A stretch of DNA of 64,000 bases from Solanum dulcamara (GCF_947179165.1 NC_077241.1:34405246-34469245), one strand, 5' to 3'; counted from the stretch's first letter, positions 46,196 to 58,093 are shown. The notes: a model not told the origin generated them from the sequence alone. Numbers and translations: made by a program.

Positions 46196-47190
46196 TTACC
46201 TTCTTCGGAGTAAATTTGTCAAAGGTGACGAGATCGATGAAAATCCTTCCCCAAATCTCCTATAATACCTGGCTAGGCTTAGAAAGCTTCTAATATCTGA
46301 AGTGGACAATGGTCTAGGCCAATTCTTAACCCCTTTAGTTTTCGTAGGATCATTTATAATCCCTTCACCAGACACAATGTGACCAAGTAAAACAACCTCC
46401 CTTAGCCAAAACTCATATTTTTTGAATTTGGCAAATAATTGCTTGTCCCTTAGAGTTTGCAACACAATCCTCAAGTTATTAGTATGCTCCTCCTCAAGTC
46501 GAGAGTAAATAAAAATATCATCAATGAACACCATTACAAACATGTAGAAAAATTGTTTGAATACCCTATTCATCAAGTCCATAAAAGCCGCGGGGCATTG
46601 GTCAAAGCAAACAAAATAACTAGGAACTCATAATGGCCATACCTTATTCAAAATATCATTTTGGGAATGTCACACTCCCTCACCCTTTAATGGGGATATC
46701 CGGAATGAATATCAATCTTAGAGAAGAGCTTTCCCCTTGCAATTGGTCAAACAAATCATCTATCCTCGGAATTGGGTACTTATTGTTGATGATAATTTTG
46801 TTCAATTGCCTTAATTCAATAGACAAATGTAGTGAACCATCCATCTTTCTAACAAATAAAATGGGAACAACCCATGGTGATATACTTGGTCTAATGAAAC
46901 CCTTGTCTCACATGTCTTTCAATTGATCCTTTAACTCCTCTAATTTTACCGGGGCCATTCGGTACGGAAGAATAGAAATTGGTTGAGTACCCAAAAGAAG
47001 GTCTATTCCAAAATCAATCTCCCTTTCGGGAGGAATACAAGGTAGACCATCGGGAAATACATCTGGAAACTCATTAACAATGGGAACTGACTCTAGAATA
47101 AGGGCTTTCGATTTTTCATCCATAATCATCACATGATGGTAAATACAAACCTAGAAAATCATTTTTCTATCTTTAAGGAACAAAAATAAT
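46196..47190 (-). pseudogene. pol: Reverse transcriptase (element H)
   Basis: The palm and thumb at 46196-46582 have [11 protein letters not shown], the intact catalytic box VFIDDIFIYSR, LRDKQLFAKFKKYEFWL, VVLLGHIVSGEGI and LARYYRRFGEGFSS. The N-terminal part at 46908-47132 has VVNEF-like [31 protein letters not shown] and [14 protein letters not shown]. The middle (46583-46907) is frame-shifted. Two long open blocks with an unaltered Asp pair make this one of the better RT remnants in the window. Confidence 0.85.
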
Positions 47191-47580
47191 TGACCCTTGA
47201 ACATGAAATTACTACCTTTCCATTCTAGGACTGACTCATCTTGGAATTGGAACTTAATCACTCGGGTTCTACAATTGATAGAAGCAGAAAATGCATATTG
47301 TCAATCCATACCAAGGATAACATCAAAATCGGTCATCCCAAGCTCAACTAGTTCACATAGAGTAACTTTGTGGAAGGCCGTAACCGGAAACATTCTAAAG
47401 TCTTTTTTAGCCACAACTGACTCACCTATGGGAGTATAGATGGAAAAAGGCTCTAACAATGTTTCTAAGCTAACATCAAATCTCATAGCCACATAAGGGA
47501 AAATAAAAGACTAATTTGCATCTGAATCATGTAAGTCATAAACATCATAGTGAAAGACCCAGAACATAACGGTAACAACA
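47191..47580 (-). pseudogene. pol: Aspartic protease (element H)
   Basis: At 47301-47492 the frame reads MAMRFDVSLETLLEPFSIYTPIGESVVAKKDF and DFDVILGMD, the flap and C-terminal words of the family. The active-site segment upstream (about 47520) is in another frame and altered, with a stop near 47512. Confidence 0.8.
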
Positions 47581-48699
47581 ACAGGAGTCTTCTCCACCTC
47601 TTACCTACTATAGAGAACATAAAACCTATTATTGCATTGACCACCCTTCGGTTTCCTTAAGGATGACCATACTTGACCTTGAATTTATTAGCATGATAAC
47701 CCAGCTTACCACACCGGTAGCACACATTCTAACCAGCTAGACATTCACCATTGTGGTTCTTACCACACTTTTTACATGAAGGAGTAACTTGGCCAATCGG
47801 AGCACGTCCTTAAGGCTTAACATTGGGCACACTATCCTTGTCAAACCTTGGAGTAGTGGCATTAGAACACCCTTCGCCAGAGTATGTTTGGTGAAAATGA
47901 GAATGTCTACCACATCTGGACTTACATAAGAGAAATCACCACCATTGGTCCTTGGCCTCTTGGATACCCTATTTATCTTCTTTGTCTTGTCACTCTCGAT
48001 TTGATCTGCATAGGTAATGAGTCTAGATATATCCATCTCCCGAATCAACATAGCTATTTTTCACTCCTTTGAGACTATACAACACGCCTTACACAAAATT
48101 TCCCATATGAGCTCTTGAGTCGGTAACCATGAATGAAACATATTTTGACAATTAAGTAAAATTGAGGGCATATTCTCATACACTCATACCACCTTTCTTA
48201 AGGTTGATGAACTCTTGCAGTTTTCCCTTCCTTAACTCAAAGGAAAAAATGATCAAGAAACACCCCTTTGAACTCATGCCAAGTTACAGGATACGCCTCT
48301 CTAGGCTTCTCACTTTTCTATTGATCATTCCAAATACGAGAAATGTCCTTTAATTGATAAATGGACAAATCCTCTGCCTCAACTGGGCTAGTCCTCATGG
48401 TATCCACAATCTTGTGAATCCTATTGACAAACTCTTGTGGATGCTAGTCAAATTTGGAAGTCCAAAAATCCGAAGGATTCATCTTTATAAAATCATAAAA
48501 TTGAGTGGCCACTATACCAATATTTGGGTTCACGGGAGCAACCACTTCATGATTAACTTGAGCCATAACGGCTTGAACAAGTACTTCTAAAGTCACTCGG
48601 AACCTGGCATTGGAAACTTTATTATTTATAGGCTCATTTGGAGCTTGTGGCTCCTCCTCAACCACATTCCTTCTAGCGGGGTATTTTCAGGTAGACATG
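47581..48699 (-). pseudogene. gag: Gag (element H)
   Basis: The ATG at 48699 is followed after three codons by a stop, in a context similar to the gag starts at 40349 and 42945. The N-terminal domain at 48444-48665 has VTLEVLVQAVMAQVN and FIKMNPSDFWTSKFD. The core lies at 48100-48400 in broken frames. At 47737-48051 MLIREMDISRLITYADQIE precedes a basic linker. The zinc knuckle near 47715 reads CYRCGKLGYHANKF, with the last Cys replaced by Phe. Confidence 0.85.
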
Positions 48700-48899
48700 T
48701 TCTAAAAATTGCAAAGAACAAGTAACAAAGGGAAAAACTTAACCACTCTACTACACATAATAGATCATGAAAGAAGTGAGAATTTTTCCTAAGATATTTC
48801 ATAGCCTCCTATTCATCGATGTGGCGTGCTTCATACCAATGAACAAGCCTCGACTTAATGAAGCATGTTAGATTCCCTAGGACTCTTTCTAAACCTTGT

Positions 48900-48911
48900 G
48901 CTCTGATACCA
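48900..48911 (-). other. Primer-binding site of element H
   Basis: GCTCTGATACCA on the plus strand equals TGGTATCAGAGC on the minus strand, an exact initiator-Met site. It is five bases from the LTR tip at 48916. Confidence 0.9.
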
Positions 48912-48915
48912 TATT

Positions 48916-50840
48916 TGTCATGAACCGAATTAAGTCCAAGCCGCGATATGACGATTGGGATGCTAGGGACCCCAACCAAGCCGTCTTAGCATTCATTGCA
49001 TTCATAAGGTAAGGAACATGATAATAATATATAAGTGGAAGTAACAACTCAAGGGAATGAGACTAAGGGATAACAACTCAATGATGTCCAACCAAACTAC
49101 ATCATAACATTATCTAAACATGCCTTTAGTCTAGTCTTTTATGAGGGCTTAGGACATGCTCGTAGATCACCCTAATAATAAAAGAACATCAAGTTAACAA
49201 CAAGAATAAAAGTCATGACTTCGATAGAATGAGAACTCACCAACTCATTGAGAATCTAAGGCAACTCTAGGCATGAATAAGATGGTCGTGAGTGTCGTCT
49301 GCCCCTACATTACAAGACAATATAGGAAAAATATGTGTTAGTATGTTTGAATTTACTTAGTATATGAGGTATGCATGGACAATTAAAGGAACGTAATCAA
49401 TATTACATAAGATGCATGACCAATAATAATGAACATGAGTAAGGCTTAAAACATTTGAAAACATATAAAAGTCATGCTTGATGTATTTTATAAAAATTCA
49501 TCATGAACTCGTAACTTGGCATTTAACTTGTGTGGGATAAGATATTTAAATGATATCTAAGACCATGTGAGATATACGATGGAATTTGATGGAACCGTCA
49601 TTGAGAAGGGAGAGGAAACTTTGCCAGTGTATACTCCGTCATGGTACTCATCTAAACTCAACTCAACTCATCTATGCTATATGTGGATCTACTAGCTAGA
49701 AAATGAAGGCAACCTACGCATACAACATAGTTTGGGACTTTAGGTTGGTATTAGGATTCCCTTGGGTAACTAACTGCTTATAGAACCAAATCCCACCTAG
49801 AAGCCCTCTCGGTGCTTAGGTAATATCCCAATGGAAACTCATAAAATATGATCATAACATAATAGGGAAAGATAGTAACTGCCAATCAATCCATCTTATA
49901 AAATATTAGGAATAACTCATTAACTTAATAATTCATAAGAATCCTTAACTTTGGTGAGAATTTTACTTATCACTATCTTTAACATAATTGTGTGAGAATC
50001 AGACATATCACACCATAATAACTTTTTTGATCTTAACTTTCATCATCATCATAACTTTCATCATAAAATCATAATCTCAACTTTAAATTATAGAAACTTT
50101 CACTAAAAATCATTAAACTCATGATCAAATCATAAAGTCATTTGTAACTTTTATAATCATAATTTGAAAATAGCTTTATCTATGGGCAATCATAATTCAA
50201 CTTAAAATCATGGCATTCATATGAAAACATGCATATAATGATCATTGATAACTTCTTAAAATAAAATTTAATCAACCCAATGTAATTCATCAAAAATACG
50301 GTTCCTAATCAATTGAAATTAAATGAAAACTTTAGAAAACATTGGGAATCCATGGGTGAAAGGTACCCTTAGATCAATCCCCACATACCTTGAGTATTTT
50401 CACTTAGAATTGAAGAATAAACCTTGTTCAAATCTAAAAACCCTAGCTTGAGCTTGAAGAAAAACCTTGAGAGAATTGAGTTCCTTATCTAGAAAATTTT
50501 TGGGAGAATGACTTGGCTTTAATTGTCAAGTTTTCAAGTCTCTAAAGTTCCAAATGGGTTACGTCAATGACCCATAATCTTTTCTACATGTCATAATATG
50601 GACTCTTCCTGCTGGTCTTGAATCCTGCAGATTTAAGAGCCTTAGGACTTTGGTTATTCTTTATTTTTATGAAACATAATAATTCTTACGAGCCTTCCTA
50701 TCAAATAGTAGACTTGAATTTGAGGGACCTCTGAACCATCACCTCTCATGTCATGTTATGAGTGGTTATTATGATTTGTAAACATACCTATGAGCCATTT
50801 AGAAAGAATTTCCTCATTGGCTCTAGCTTTCCAACTTCCA
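48916..50840 (-). repeat. 5' LTR of element H, third family
   Basis: Starts at TGTCATGAACCG next to the primer-binding site. Content is parallel to 18896-20624. The outer boundary is set at about 50840, where Athila-type coding sequence begins on the plus strand, but the exact end and any target duplication are not clear. Confidence 0.75.
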
Positions 50841-51112
50841 AGTCTGATTAAACCGCCCAAGATCGAAGTTAGCATACTTCCGTCTCATCTTTAATATGTG
50901 TTTTTGGTAGAAAATGCTACATTTCCCATCATAATACTTATTGTGTTAGTTGAGGAGCAAGTGAAAGATCTTGTGATCGTGTTGAGGAAATTTATCAAAG
51001 CATCGGGTGGACAATTATTGACATTATATGCATCCCTCTCGATATGTGTACACATAAGATCTAGCTGGCCAGTGATAGCAATCTTACCATTGAGCAACAA
51101 AGGAGGTTAAAC
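50841..51112 (+). pseudogene. pol: Athila-type pol, part 1 (before RT fingers)
   Basis: Reading plus-strand frames, PPKIE...LPSHL, YVFLVENATFPIIILIVL, EEQVKDLVIVLRKFIKA and then, one frame over, GWTIIDI, CTHKI and EQQRRLN follow in the order found just upstream of RT in Athila-group (Ty3/Gypsy) elements. The segment has a frame change near 51000 and a stop near 51062. It stops exactly at the insertion point of element I; the gene resumes at 60285. Confidence 0.8.
51108..51112. other. Target-site duplication, left (TAAAC)
   Basis: TAAAC immediately precedes the TGTCACG tip of element I and is repeated exactly at 60280-60284 after the CA end of its other LTR. Confidence 0.9.
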
Positions 51113-53230
51113 TGTCACGCCCCGAGAGGGTACCCTAGGCATGGCCAGCACTCAAAAACCAACTCTGGCTTCCAAGACAACAACTTGGTCTCATTAATCA
51201 TTTGTTCATCAGTGGAAGACTTAAGAATACTAATGTGGGCTTATTATCATCAACATCAAAGGAAAAATATATAATTCTTAGAAGAAGTAGTTTCTAAGGA
51301 GAACTACTCCGATTACATCATCAAACTCTGTCTATGAAACCTCTAATACTCTTAGATGGTGCTAATGACATGTCCATGGCTACCTTAAAAGAAACATAAT
51401 ACTCAAAAATATTAAAAGGATAGAGAGTTCCTCCGAAGACAAGAAGGACTCACCAAATAGTTGAAAAAGAATGATCTTCAACAATATGCCTGTTGAGGAT
51501 CTCTAACACCTGTATCTGCATCATAAAACGATGCAGGTCGAATGACGTCAGTACGTAGAATGTACGCGTATGTAAAATGGTAGGAAGGTAAATACATATA
51601 TCAAGAAATTCCTCTCAGGAAAACTCAGCTCAGAACTCAACATCATCTCAACATTAATATGTAATGAAAAATTAAAACAATAATAAGAAATGCTTACTCA
51701 ATTGGGAGATTTTCTAACCGACAACCATCACTTATGAGCTAGCGATGATACAATGAAGAGATGTCATTGCCACATCCATCTAATACCTTTCCAGGTTAAA
51801 GGACATCACTATCTTGAACCCACTCATCAAAGTCCTCTTTTTGGGACTTAAGAGGCATAGCCTCCATCCTACGCTGGCTATGTAGTTCTAGGGTTTGAGT
51901 CAATTAAACTCTTACCCTACTCGGTGATCAATACTACTCCCAAAATATGTGCTCATATTAATCTCATCATCTAGTCTTATTGGACTTTAATTTAAATCAT
52001 CAAATTCATCTCATTACCTCTTCATCAATCATTATATTTCAAAAACATCATTTATATCTCATCAAAATATCTTGCTCAAAACATCATTTACTCAAATTCA
52101 TTTAAACTTAACTCTTTTGCTCTTTCAAAACTCAATAATATATATATATATAATATTAATTCATATTGCTTTTTGTATCAATGAAAATATTAAAAAGCCA
52201 ACATCTTTACTTAAAATATGTGTAAAAATATTCATGAACATCAAATATATTAGGATTAATGGGAAAGTAGACATGAATAATAATTCCAATAATATGAGAG
52301 ATAACAATAATAATAATATTAATATATAAATATATCTAACTCAATAGAAGAAGAATTAATTCATTTAAAATTCAAGATTTGGATAAAACTCAACTATAAC
52401 TCAATTATAATGAATTTAAATATTGGGCGCATGGACGAACTTAATCCGATGCTATGAAAGTCTTACATACATTAAATCAGAAGCTTTACTCCGAATTGGA
52501 ACTTGGACCCCTAGCCTTTTCTTCTTGTCGGAGCGTTTTGTGTACTACCCGGAGTATAAGAATCATCGAAATAGTATTTTTATACTATTAAAACTAAAAC
52601 TATATTTGAGAATGAGTAAAAAAAGTGTATAGAGAGAAGAGTTGCTTAACAATGCTTGATGAATAAAAATAAGGAAATAAGGTGGGTATTTATAGGTGTG
52701 GAGGAGAGACCTAACAATAAATAAAAATTAATTACAAATGATGATCTTGAAAATTCAATGGAGGATTTTGATGTCATGGATGATGTCAAATGGTTCTAGA
52801 TCTTTTTATGGTAGGTGATATGAGATCTCTTTTAACGAAATATCCATTTTCAAAGCTGCCTTTGAACAAGATAAATTCCTTATTAGGATTTGTTGTCTTC
52901 GTAAGAATTGTAGATATAGAAGTCTAGTTTCAGTTAGTTCAAGAATCATCCAATTTGGAGCATGCTACATTGAGATATAAATTTTATTCTACAAATACTC
53001 CATTCCATCACAACACCGTGTCTTGCAAAGATTAATTTATTTGATCTACTTAAACTCCAAATCTTAAGATATGATTCATGAAAGTTGTAGTTAATGATGT
53101 TATGGTTACTCAGAAATTTCAATCACCTAATTTGGATAATTCTATGAAAAGTTATGCCCAAAATACAGAGACATTATTATTTTCATCGAGAATTAAAATA
53201 ACGACATACAACGTTTTAGGGGGTGTTACA
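51113..53230 (-). repeat. 3' LTR of element I
   Basis: From TGTCACGCCCCG at 51113 to GGTGTTACA at 53230, 2118 bp, with TG...CA ends. It aligns over its length with 58311-60279. It contains about 180 bp (51730-51909) that the 5' LTR lacks, and a short TA run at about 52138-52152. A TATA box is at 52687-52694 on the minus strand. Confidence 0.92.
52687..52694 (-). promoter_or_regulatory. TATA box in 3' LTR of element I
   Basis: The minus strand reads CTATAAATACCC, a canonical plant TATA context, about 540 bp from the LTR's minus-strand start. The same word is found in the 5' LTR at 59733-59740. Confidence 0.6.
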
Positions 53231-53246
53231 ATATCTCCCCCTTGGG
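53231..53246 (-). other. Polypurine tract of element I
   Basis: The minus strand reads CCCAAGGGGGAGATAT just before the LTR's TGTAACA start. Near-identical tracts mark elements A (2164), B (8588) and E (29737). Confidence 0.85.
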
Positions 53247-53353
53247 ATCATTCATCCTTGAATGAAGATGAAAATAGGAGACATCAAGAACGAATATCAT
53301 TAATACATCAATTTCTCAAAAACTTCGATAATTAAATGGTCAATAACTCAAAT

Positions 53354-54768
53354 TCAAGAATACACATCGACTCTAAGATAGAAGTAAGGAATATTACCTT
53401 GAACATCATCCTCGGAAGGTACAAATAGATGAGGATATTTAGCCTTCATATCTTCTTCAGCTTCCCATGTAGCCTCTTCAACAAATTGATTTCACCATAG
53501 CACTTTGACAGATGCCACTTCCTTAGTTCTTAATTTGCGAATCTGACGATTAAGAATCTGAACTAGAATCTCTTCATAACTCAAATTCTCTTTCACCCCA
53601 ATGATTTTAGTTGGGATAACAAGTGAAGGATCTCCCAAACACTTCTTAAGCATAGAGATGTGAAACACGAGATGAATAACAGCTAATTCTGGGGGAAATT
53701 CTAATTCATAGGCTACGTTACCTACCCTCCTCAATATCTGGTAAGGACCAATGTAGCGGGGACTAAGCTTCCCTTTCCTTCCAAATCTCTCACACTTTTC
53801 ATGGGTGAAACTTTCAAGTATACCCAATCGTACACTTCAAACTTCAAATCTCTTCTCCAAACATCAGTGTAGGATTTATGGCGACTCTAAGCAGTCCTCA
53901 ACCTCTCTTGAATGGTTTTTTCCTTCTCCATAGCTTGGTGAACCAAGTCGGGTCCAATCAACTCAGCTTCGCCAACTTCAAACCAACCAATTGGTGATCT
54001 ACATCTCCTTCCATACAGAGCGTCATAAGGAGCCATTTAAATACTCGAATGGAAGCTATTATTATATGCAAATTCAATAAAAGGTAAATGATCATCCCAA
54101 TTACCTTTAAAGTCAATGACATAAGCTTTTAACATATCCTCCAAAGTTTGTATCGTATGCTCTATCTAGCCGTCTGTCTGTGAATTAAAAGCAGTACTAA
54201 GGTTCACTCTTGAGCACAAACCCTTCTGAAATGACTTCCAAAACTGAGCAATGAATTAAGCTCCCCTATCAGAGATTATAGACAAAGGAACTCCATGCAG
54301 TCTAACAATCTCTCTAAGATATAGTTTGGCATAATCCTCTATAGTGTTCGTAGTCTTAACTGGCAAGAAATGAGCCAAATTGGTCATCCTATCCATAATC
54401 ACCCAAATAGCGTTATGTTATTTGAGGGTTCATGGTAAACCGGTAATGAAGTCCATATTGATCATTTCCCACTTCCATTCCAGGATCTCTATATTCTGAA
54501 CCACTCCACAAGGCCTTTGGTGCTCAATTTTAACTTGTTGGCAGTTCGAGCACTTAGACACAAAATCTGCTATATCTCTCTTCATTCTACTCCACCAGTA
54601 TACTTCTCTCAAGTCGTGGTACATCTTTGTTGATCCTGGGTGGATGGAATACTTGAAATTATGGGCTTGTTCCATGATTCTCTCTCGAATACCATCAACA
54701 CTTAGAACACATAATCTCCCTTGATATCTCAACACTCTATCTCCTCCTTTAGTAAAAGCCATTACCTT
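53354..54768 (-). pseudogene. pol: Integrase with chromodomain-like tail (element I)
   Basis: Domain order is complete. The zinc-binding part at 54430-54762 has HPGSTKMYHDLREVYWWSRMKRDI, CSNCQQVK and NMDFITGLP with the first Asp. The core continues with SIISDRGA and a decayed third-Glu word. The C-terminal part at 53492-53827 has KGKLSPRYIGPYQILRRVGNVAYELE, VFHISMLKKCLGDPS and RKLRTKEVASVKVLW. The tail NQFVEEATWEAEEDMK follows in frame after a TGA where relatives have Arg. Stops at about 54428, 54290, 54167 and 53492, and one frameshift near 53800, inactivate it. The C-terminal chromodomain-like motif (VLW...ATWE) is the clearest in the window. Confidence 0.9.
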
Positions 54769-55560
54769 CTACTTATGAACCTCATCCTTCAATTGAAGAA
54801 GAATGTGATCCTGATCTTGCTTTCCTTTCACCTCTTCAACTAGAGATGATTCAGCTCCATTTTGGACTATTGTACCACCCTCACTAGAGTCAATAAGTTG
54901 AACTACCAAATGCGTAAGTCTATGCACTTCCTTTGACAACTCCTTCTTTTCCTCTTCCACATGGGTCGTACTCCCCATACATAACCTACTAAGAGCATCA
55001 GCAACTATACTTGCTTTACCTGGGTGGCAGAGAATGCTCATGTCATAATCCTTGAGCAACTCTAGCCATCTCCTCCACCTCAAATTCAGCTTCTTATGGA
55101 TGAATACATACTGTAAGCTCTTATGGTCTATGAATACATCCACATGTACACCATAAAGATAGTGACGCCAAATCTTAAGAGCAAATACCACAACTGCCAA
55201 CTCAAGGTCATGAGTGGGGTAGTTCCTCTCATGAGTCTTAAGCTGTCTAGAGGCATAAGCAATGAACTTACCTTTCTGCATCAATACACATCCCAACCCA
55301 ACCCTGGAAGCATCACAATAGATTACAAAACCATCCATTCTTTCGGGTAGGGATAGTACTGGAGTAGTAGTCAATCTAGGTTTCAACTCTTGAAAACTTT
55401 TCTCACAAGCATTAGACCATTGAAACTTAGCTTTTTTTTGAGTTAGTTTAGTCAATGGTGATGATTTGGATGAAAATCCCTCAACAAACCTCCTATAGTA
55501 ACCAGCAAAACCTAAGAAACTCCTTATGTAATTTGGAGATGTAGGTCTAGGCCAGTTCTT
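54769..55560 (-). pseudogene. pol: RNase H and linker (element I)
   Basis: The longest open segment in the window, 228 codons at 54769-55455. Words: [40 protein letters not shown] with the first catalytic Asp, [24 protein letters not shown] with Glu, and [12 protein letters not shown] with Asp, then the [22 protein letters not shown] linker. All catalytic acids seen here are kept. It ends at one in-frame TAG before KVMAFTKGGD; the same frame continues straight into integrase. Confidence 0.92.
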
Positions 55561-56330
55561 AACTGCCTAAATCTTTTGAGTATCAACTTGAATTCCATCA
55601 TGAGATATAATATGGCCTAGGAATGCTACAGACTCAAGCCAAAACTCACACTTCGAAAACTTAGCATAGAATTCCCTCTCCTTAAGATTTTGAAGGATAA
55701 TCTTAAGGTGATTAGCATACTCACTCTTACTTCTAGAGTAGACCAAAATATCATTGATGAAGACAATTACAAACGTATCCAGGTATGGCTTGAATACCCA
55801 GTTCATGAGGTCTATAAAAGTTGCAGGAGCATTTGTCAATCCAAAGGACATAACAAGAAACACAAAATGACCATAGCGAGTTCGGAAAGCCGTCTTCGCG
55901 ATATCACATTCTCTCACTTTCAACTGGTGATAACCTGATCTGAGGTCTATCTTAAAGAAGCATGTGGCACCCTGAAGTTGGTCAAATAAATCATCTATTC
56001 TGGAGAAGCATAATTGTTCTTTATGGTGACCTTATTTAGTTGTCGGTAATTAATGCACATTCTAAGGGACCCATCTTTCTTTCGCACGAATAGGACAGGA
56101 GCACCTCAAGGTGAGCCACTTGGCCTAATAAACCCCTTATCTATGAGGTCTTTCAGTTGTTCTTTCAACACTTTCAACTCAGTGGGAGCCATCATATAAG
56201 GAGGAATGAAGATAGGTTGTGTATCAGGAAGGACATCAATACCAAAGTCTATCTCTCTATCAGGAGGGATTCCAGGTAGATCTTCAGAAAAGACTTCAGG
56301 AAACTCATTCACAATGGGAACTCACTCAAG
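55561..56330 (-). pseudogene. pol: Reverse transcriptase (element I)
   Basis: The N-terminal part at 56106-56312 has [33 protein letters not shown] and [13 protein letters not shown], followed by a TGA where relatives have Trp. The palm and thumb at 55567-55923 have [42 protein letters not shown] and [11 protein letters not shown]. The catalytic box has Asn in place of the first Asp. A deletion or frameshift near 56010 separates the halves; an in-frame TAG at 55567-55569 separates RT from RNase H. Confidence 0.9.
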
Positions 56331-56791
56331 AGATGGAGCCTGATCATTAATATTTTTGACTCAGACTATATGATATATACATCCCTTGGACATTAATTTT
56401 CTAGCCTTAAGGTAGGAAATAAATTTACCCCTAGGCACTATAGAACTCCCCTTCCACTCTAAGATAGGCTCATTTGGAAATTAAAACTTGACAATTCAAG
56501 TCCTACAATCAACTGAAGCATAACAAGCATAAAGCCAGTCCATGCCAAGAATCACATCAAAATCCACCATGTCCAACTCAACTAAGTCAACCATGGTATC
56601 CTTGTGATAGATTGATACAGTACAATTTTTATAGACCCTCTCAGCTAAGATAGACTTACCAACAAGAATTGACATGCTGAAAGGCTTAAGAAGACACTCA
56701 GGATGGATCTCAAATTTACTAGCCAAGTAAGGAGTTACAAAAGATAACATAGCACCCGTATCAAGTAATGCATACACATAAAAAAAAGGAC
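56331..56791 (-). pseudogene. pol: Aspartic protease (element I)
   Basis: At 56496-56777 the frame reads MYALLDTGAMLSFVTPYLASKFEIHPECLL with an intact Asp-Thr-Gly active site, VGKSILAERVYKNCTVSIYHKD and DFDVILGMDWLYACYASVDCRT. The link to gag is shifted at an A8 run (56780-56787), a likely homopolymer slip. The stretch to RT (56331-56495) has two or three stops. Confidence 0.9.
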
Positions 56792-58093
56792 TCAGAGCAT
56801 ACCACTAACAACATCGGGTATATTATCTTGGTCTTGGCGACTACCCATAGCATATAGAGGGTTGGTTCCCCTGCCTACACTTGAAGCTGCACCTCTATGA
56901 TTACCTCTATTCTGTGGAGCTGCAGAAGAAAACTGAGCTCTATTACTTCCATCTCCCTGTCTCTTTGAAGGACACTCATTCTGGAAGTGACCTATCCTTC
57001 CATATCCATAGCAAGCATTGGTGCCCACATGACACTCTCCCAAATGGATCCTCCCATATCTAGCACATGATGGTTTCCCTCTAGAACCTTGATCCATACT
57101 TAATTAGGAATGAGAACCCTGAGCTCGGAAGTTTTGTGACTCAACAACCTTTGATCATACCTGGTAGTAGGTGTAAAAACATTTGTTGAGGAAGGTACAT
57201 AATTAGAAGACCTCTTCTGAAAAAGGACTTGTTACCCTTCCCTTGATTCTACTCGTTCTCATGACCAATAGACTTAGCCTTCTTGCTTAAGTGTTCCTCT
57301 CGGTCCTTTTCTTGTCATTCTCAACCTGCTGAGCATACCCCATCAATCTAGAAAAATCCATGTCAGAAATCATTAGTATTGCCTTACATTCTTTCTTTTC
57401 ATGTTTGCCTAGGCCAGAGACAAACTTTCTTATCTTAGACTTCACATGAAAAATTATTTCTAGGGCATATTTGGACAACTGAATAAACTTTAAACTATAC
57501 TCTTTCACAGTCATACTCTCTTGCTTGAGGTTCACAAACTCCTCAATTTTTGCTTCACGTAGCTCTTGGGGAAAGAAGTTATCAAGGAATGCTCTTTCAA
57601 ACTCATCCTAAGGAGCAGGCTCCACATCCTCACCTCTACTTTCTTCCCACTGGTTATACCAGACATTTGCCACATTCTTGAGCTGATAAGATACCAACTT
57701 AACCCCCTCGATCTCTGTAGCAAGCATCACTTTTATTATCTTACATATCTCATCAATGAAATTTTGGTGGTCTTCATCAACCTTGGAACCCATGAAGATC
57801 AACGGATTCATTCTCAGAAAATCTCTAATCCTTATGGCAGCAGATGGCTCTTGATAACTATAGCTAGGAGTTGGTGAACTCTGGCTACTATTTCGAGCAG
57901 CCACCAACTGGGTGAGCATAGCCATTGCTCCTCGAAAATCTTCCTCTGAAGTAGGAGTGGTCTGAATAGTAGGTATTTGGGGTACCTCAGTAGACCTTAC
58001 AGATCGACCCCTAGTTCTCCGTGGAGGCATCTCTGACTGTGGAACCTTAGTGCTGGCAGCATTCCTCTGACTGGTTGAACATTTAGGAGGCAT
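56792..58093 (-). pseudogene. gag: Gag with zinc knuckle (element I)
   Basis: I chose the ATG at 58093 (MPPKCSTSQRNAASTK), seven codons inside the longest frame, because a basic MPP start is typical. The gag domain follows (AMAMLTQLVAARN, LRMNPLIFMGSKVDEDHQNFIDE, MLATEIEGVKLVSYQLKNVANVW), with one in-frame TAG at 57608-57610 where relatives have Trp. Same-frame continuation to 57287 has MTVKEYSLKFIQLSKYA and MDFSRLMGYAQQVENDKK. After a frame change near 57305 the zinc-knuckle part at 56792-57097 reads CYGYGRIGHFQNEC, the second Cys replaced by Tyr. Confidence 0.9.

Larger units (their letters stand above)
44862..48915 (-). mobile_element. Element H: Ty3/Gypsy interior, integrase tail lost
   Basis: Minus-strand interior with exact primer-binding site, leader, gag, protease, RT, RNase H and the first part of integrase. 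The integrase C-terminus, chromodomain-like tail and polypurine tract are missing at the junction with the LTR at 44861. Its 5' LTR (third family) and the LTR at its 3' side (first-family-like) are of different types. Confidence 0.85.

Noticed and set aside
52072..52329. An 85-codon open frame in the 3' LTR of element I
   Set aside because: Very low-complexity (Ile/Asn-rich) product from AT-rich sequence with TA and AAT runs; not kept in the sister LTR.
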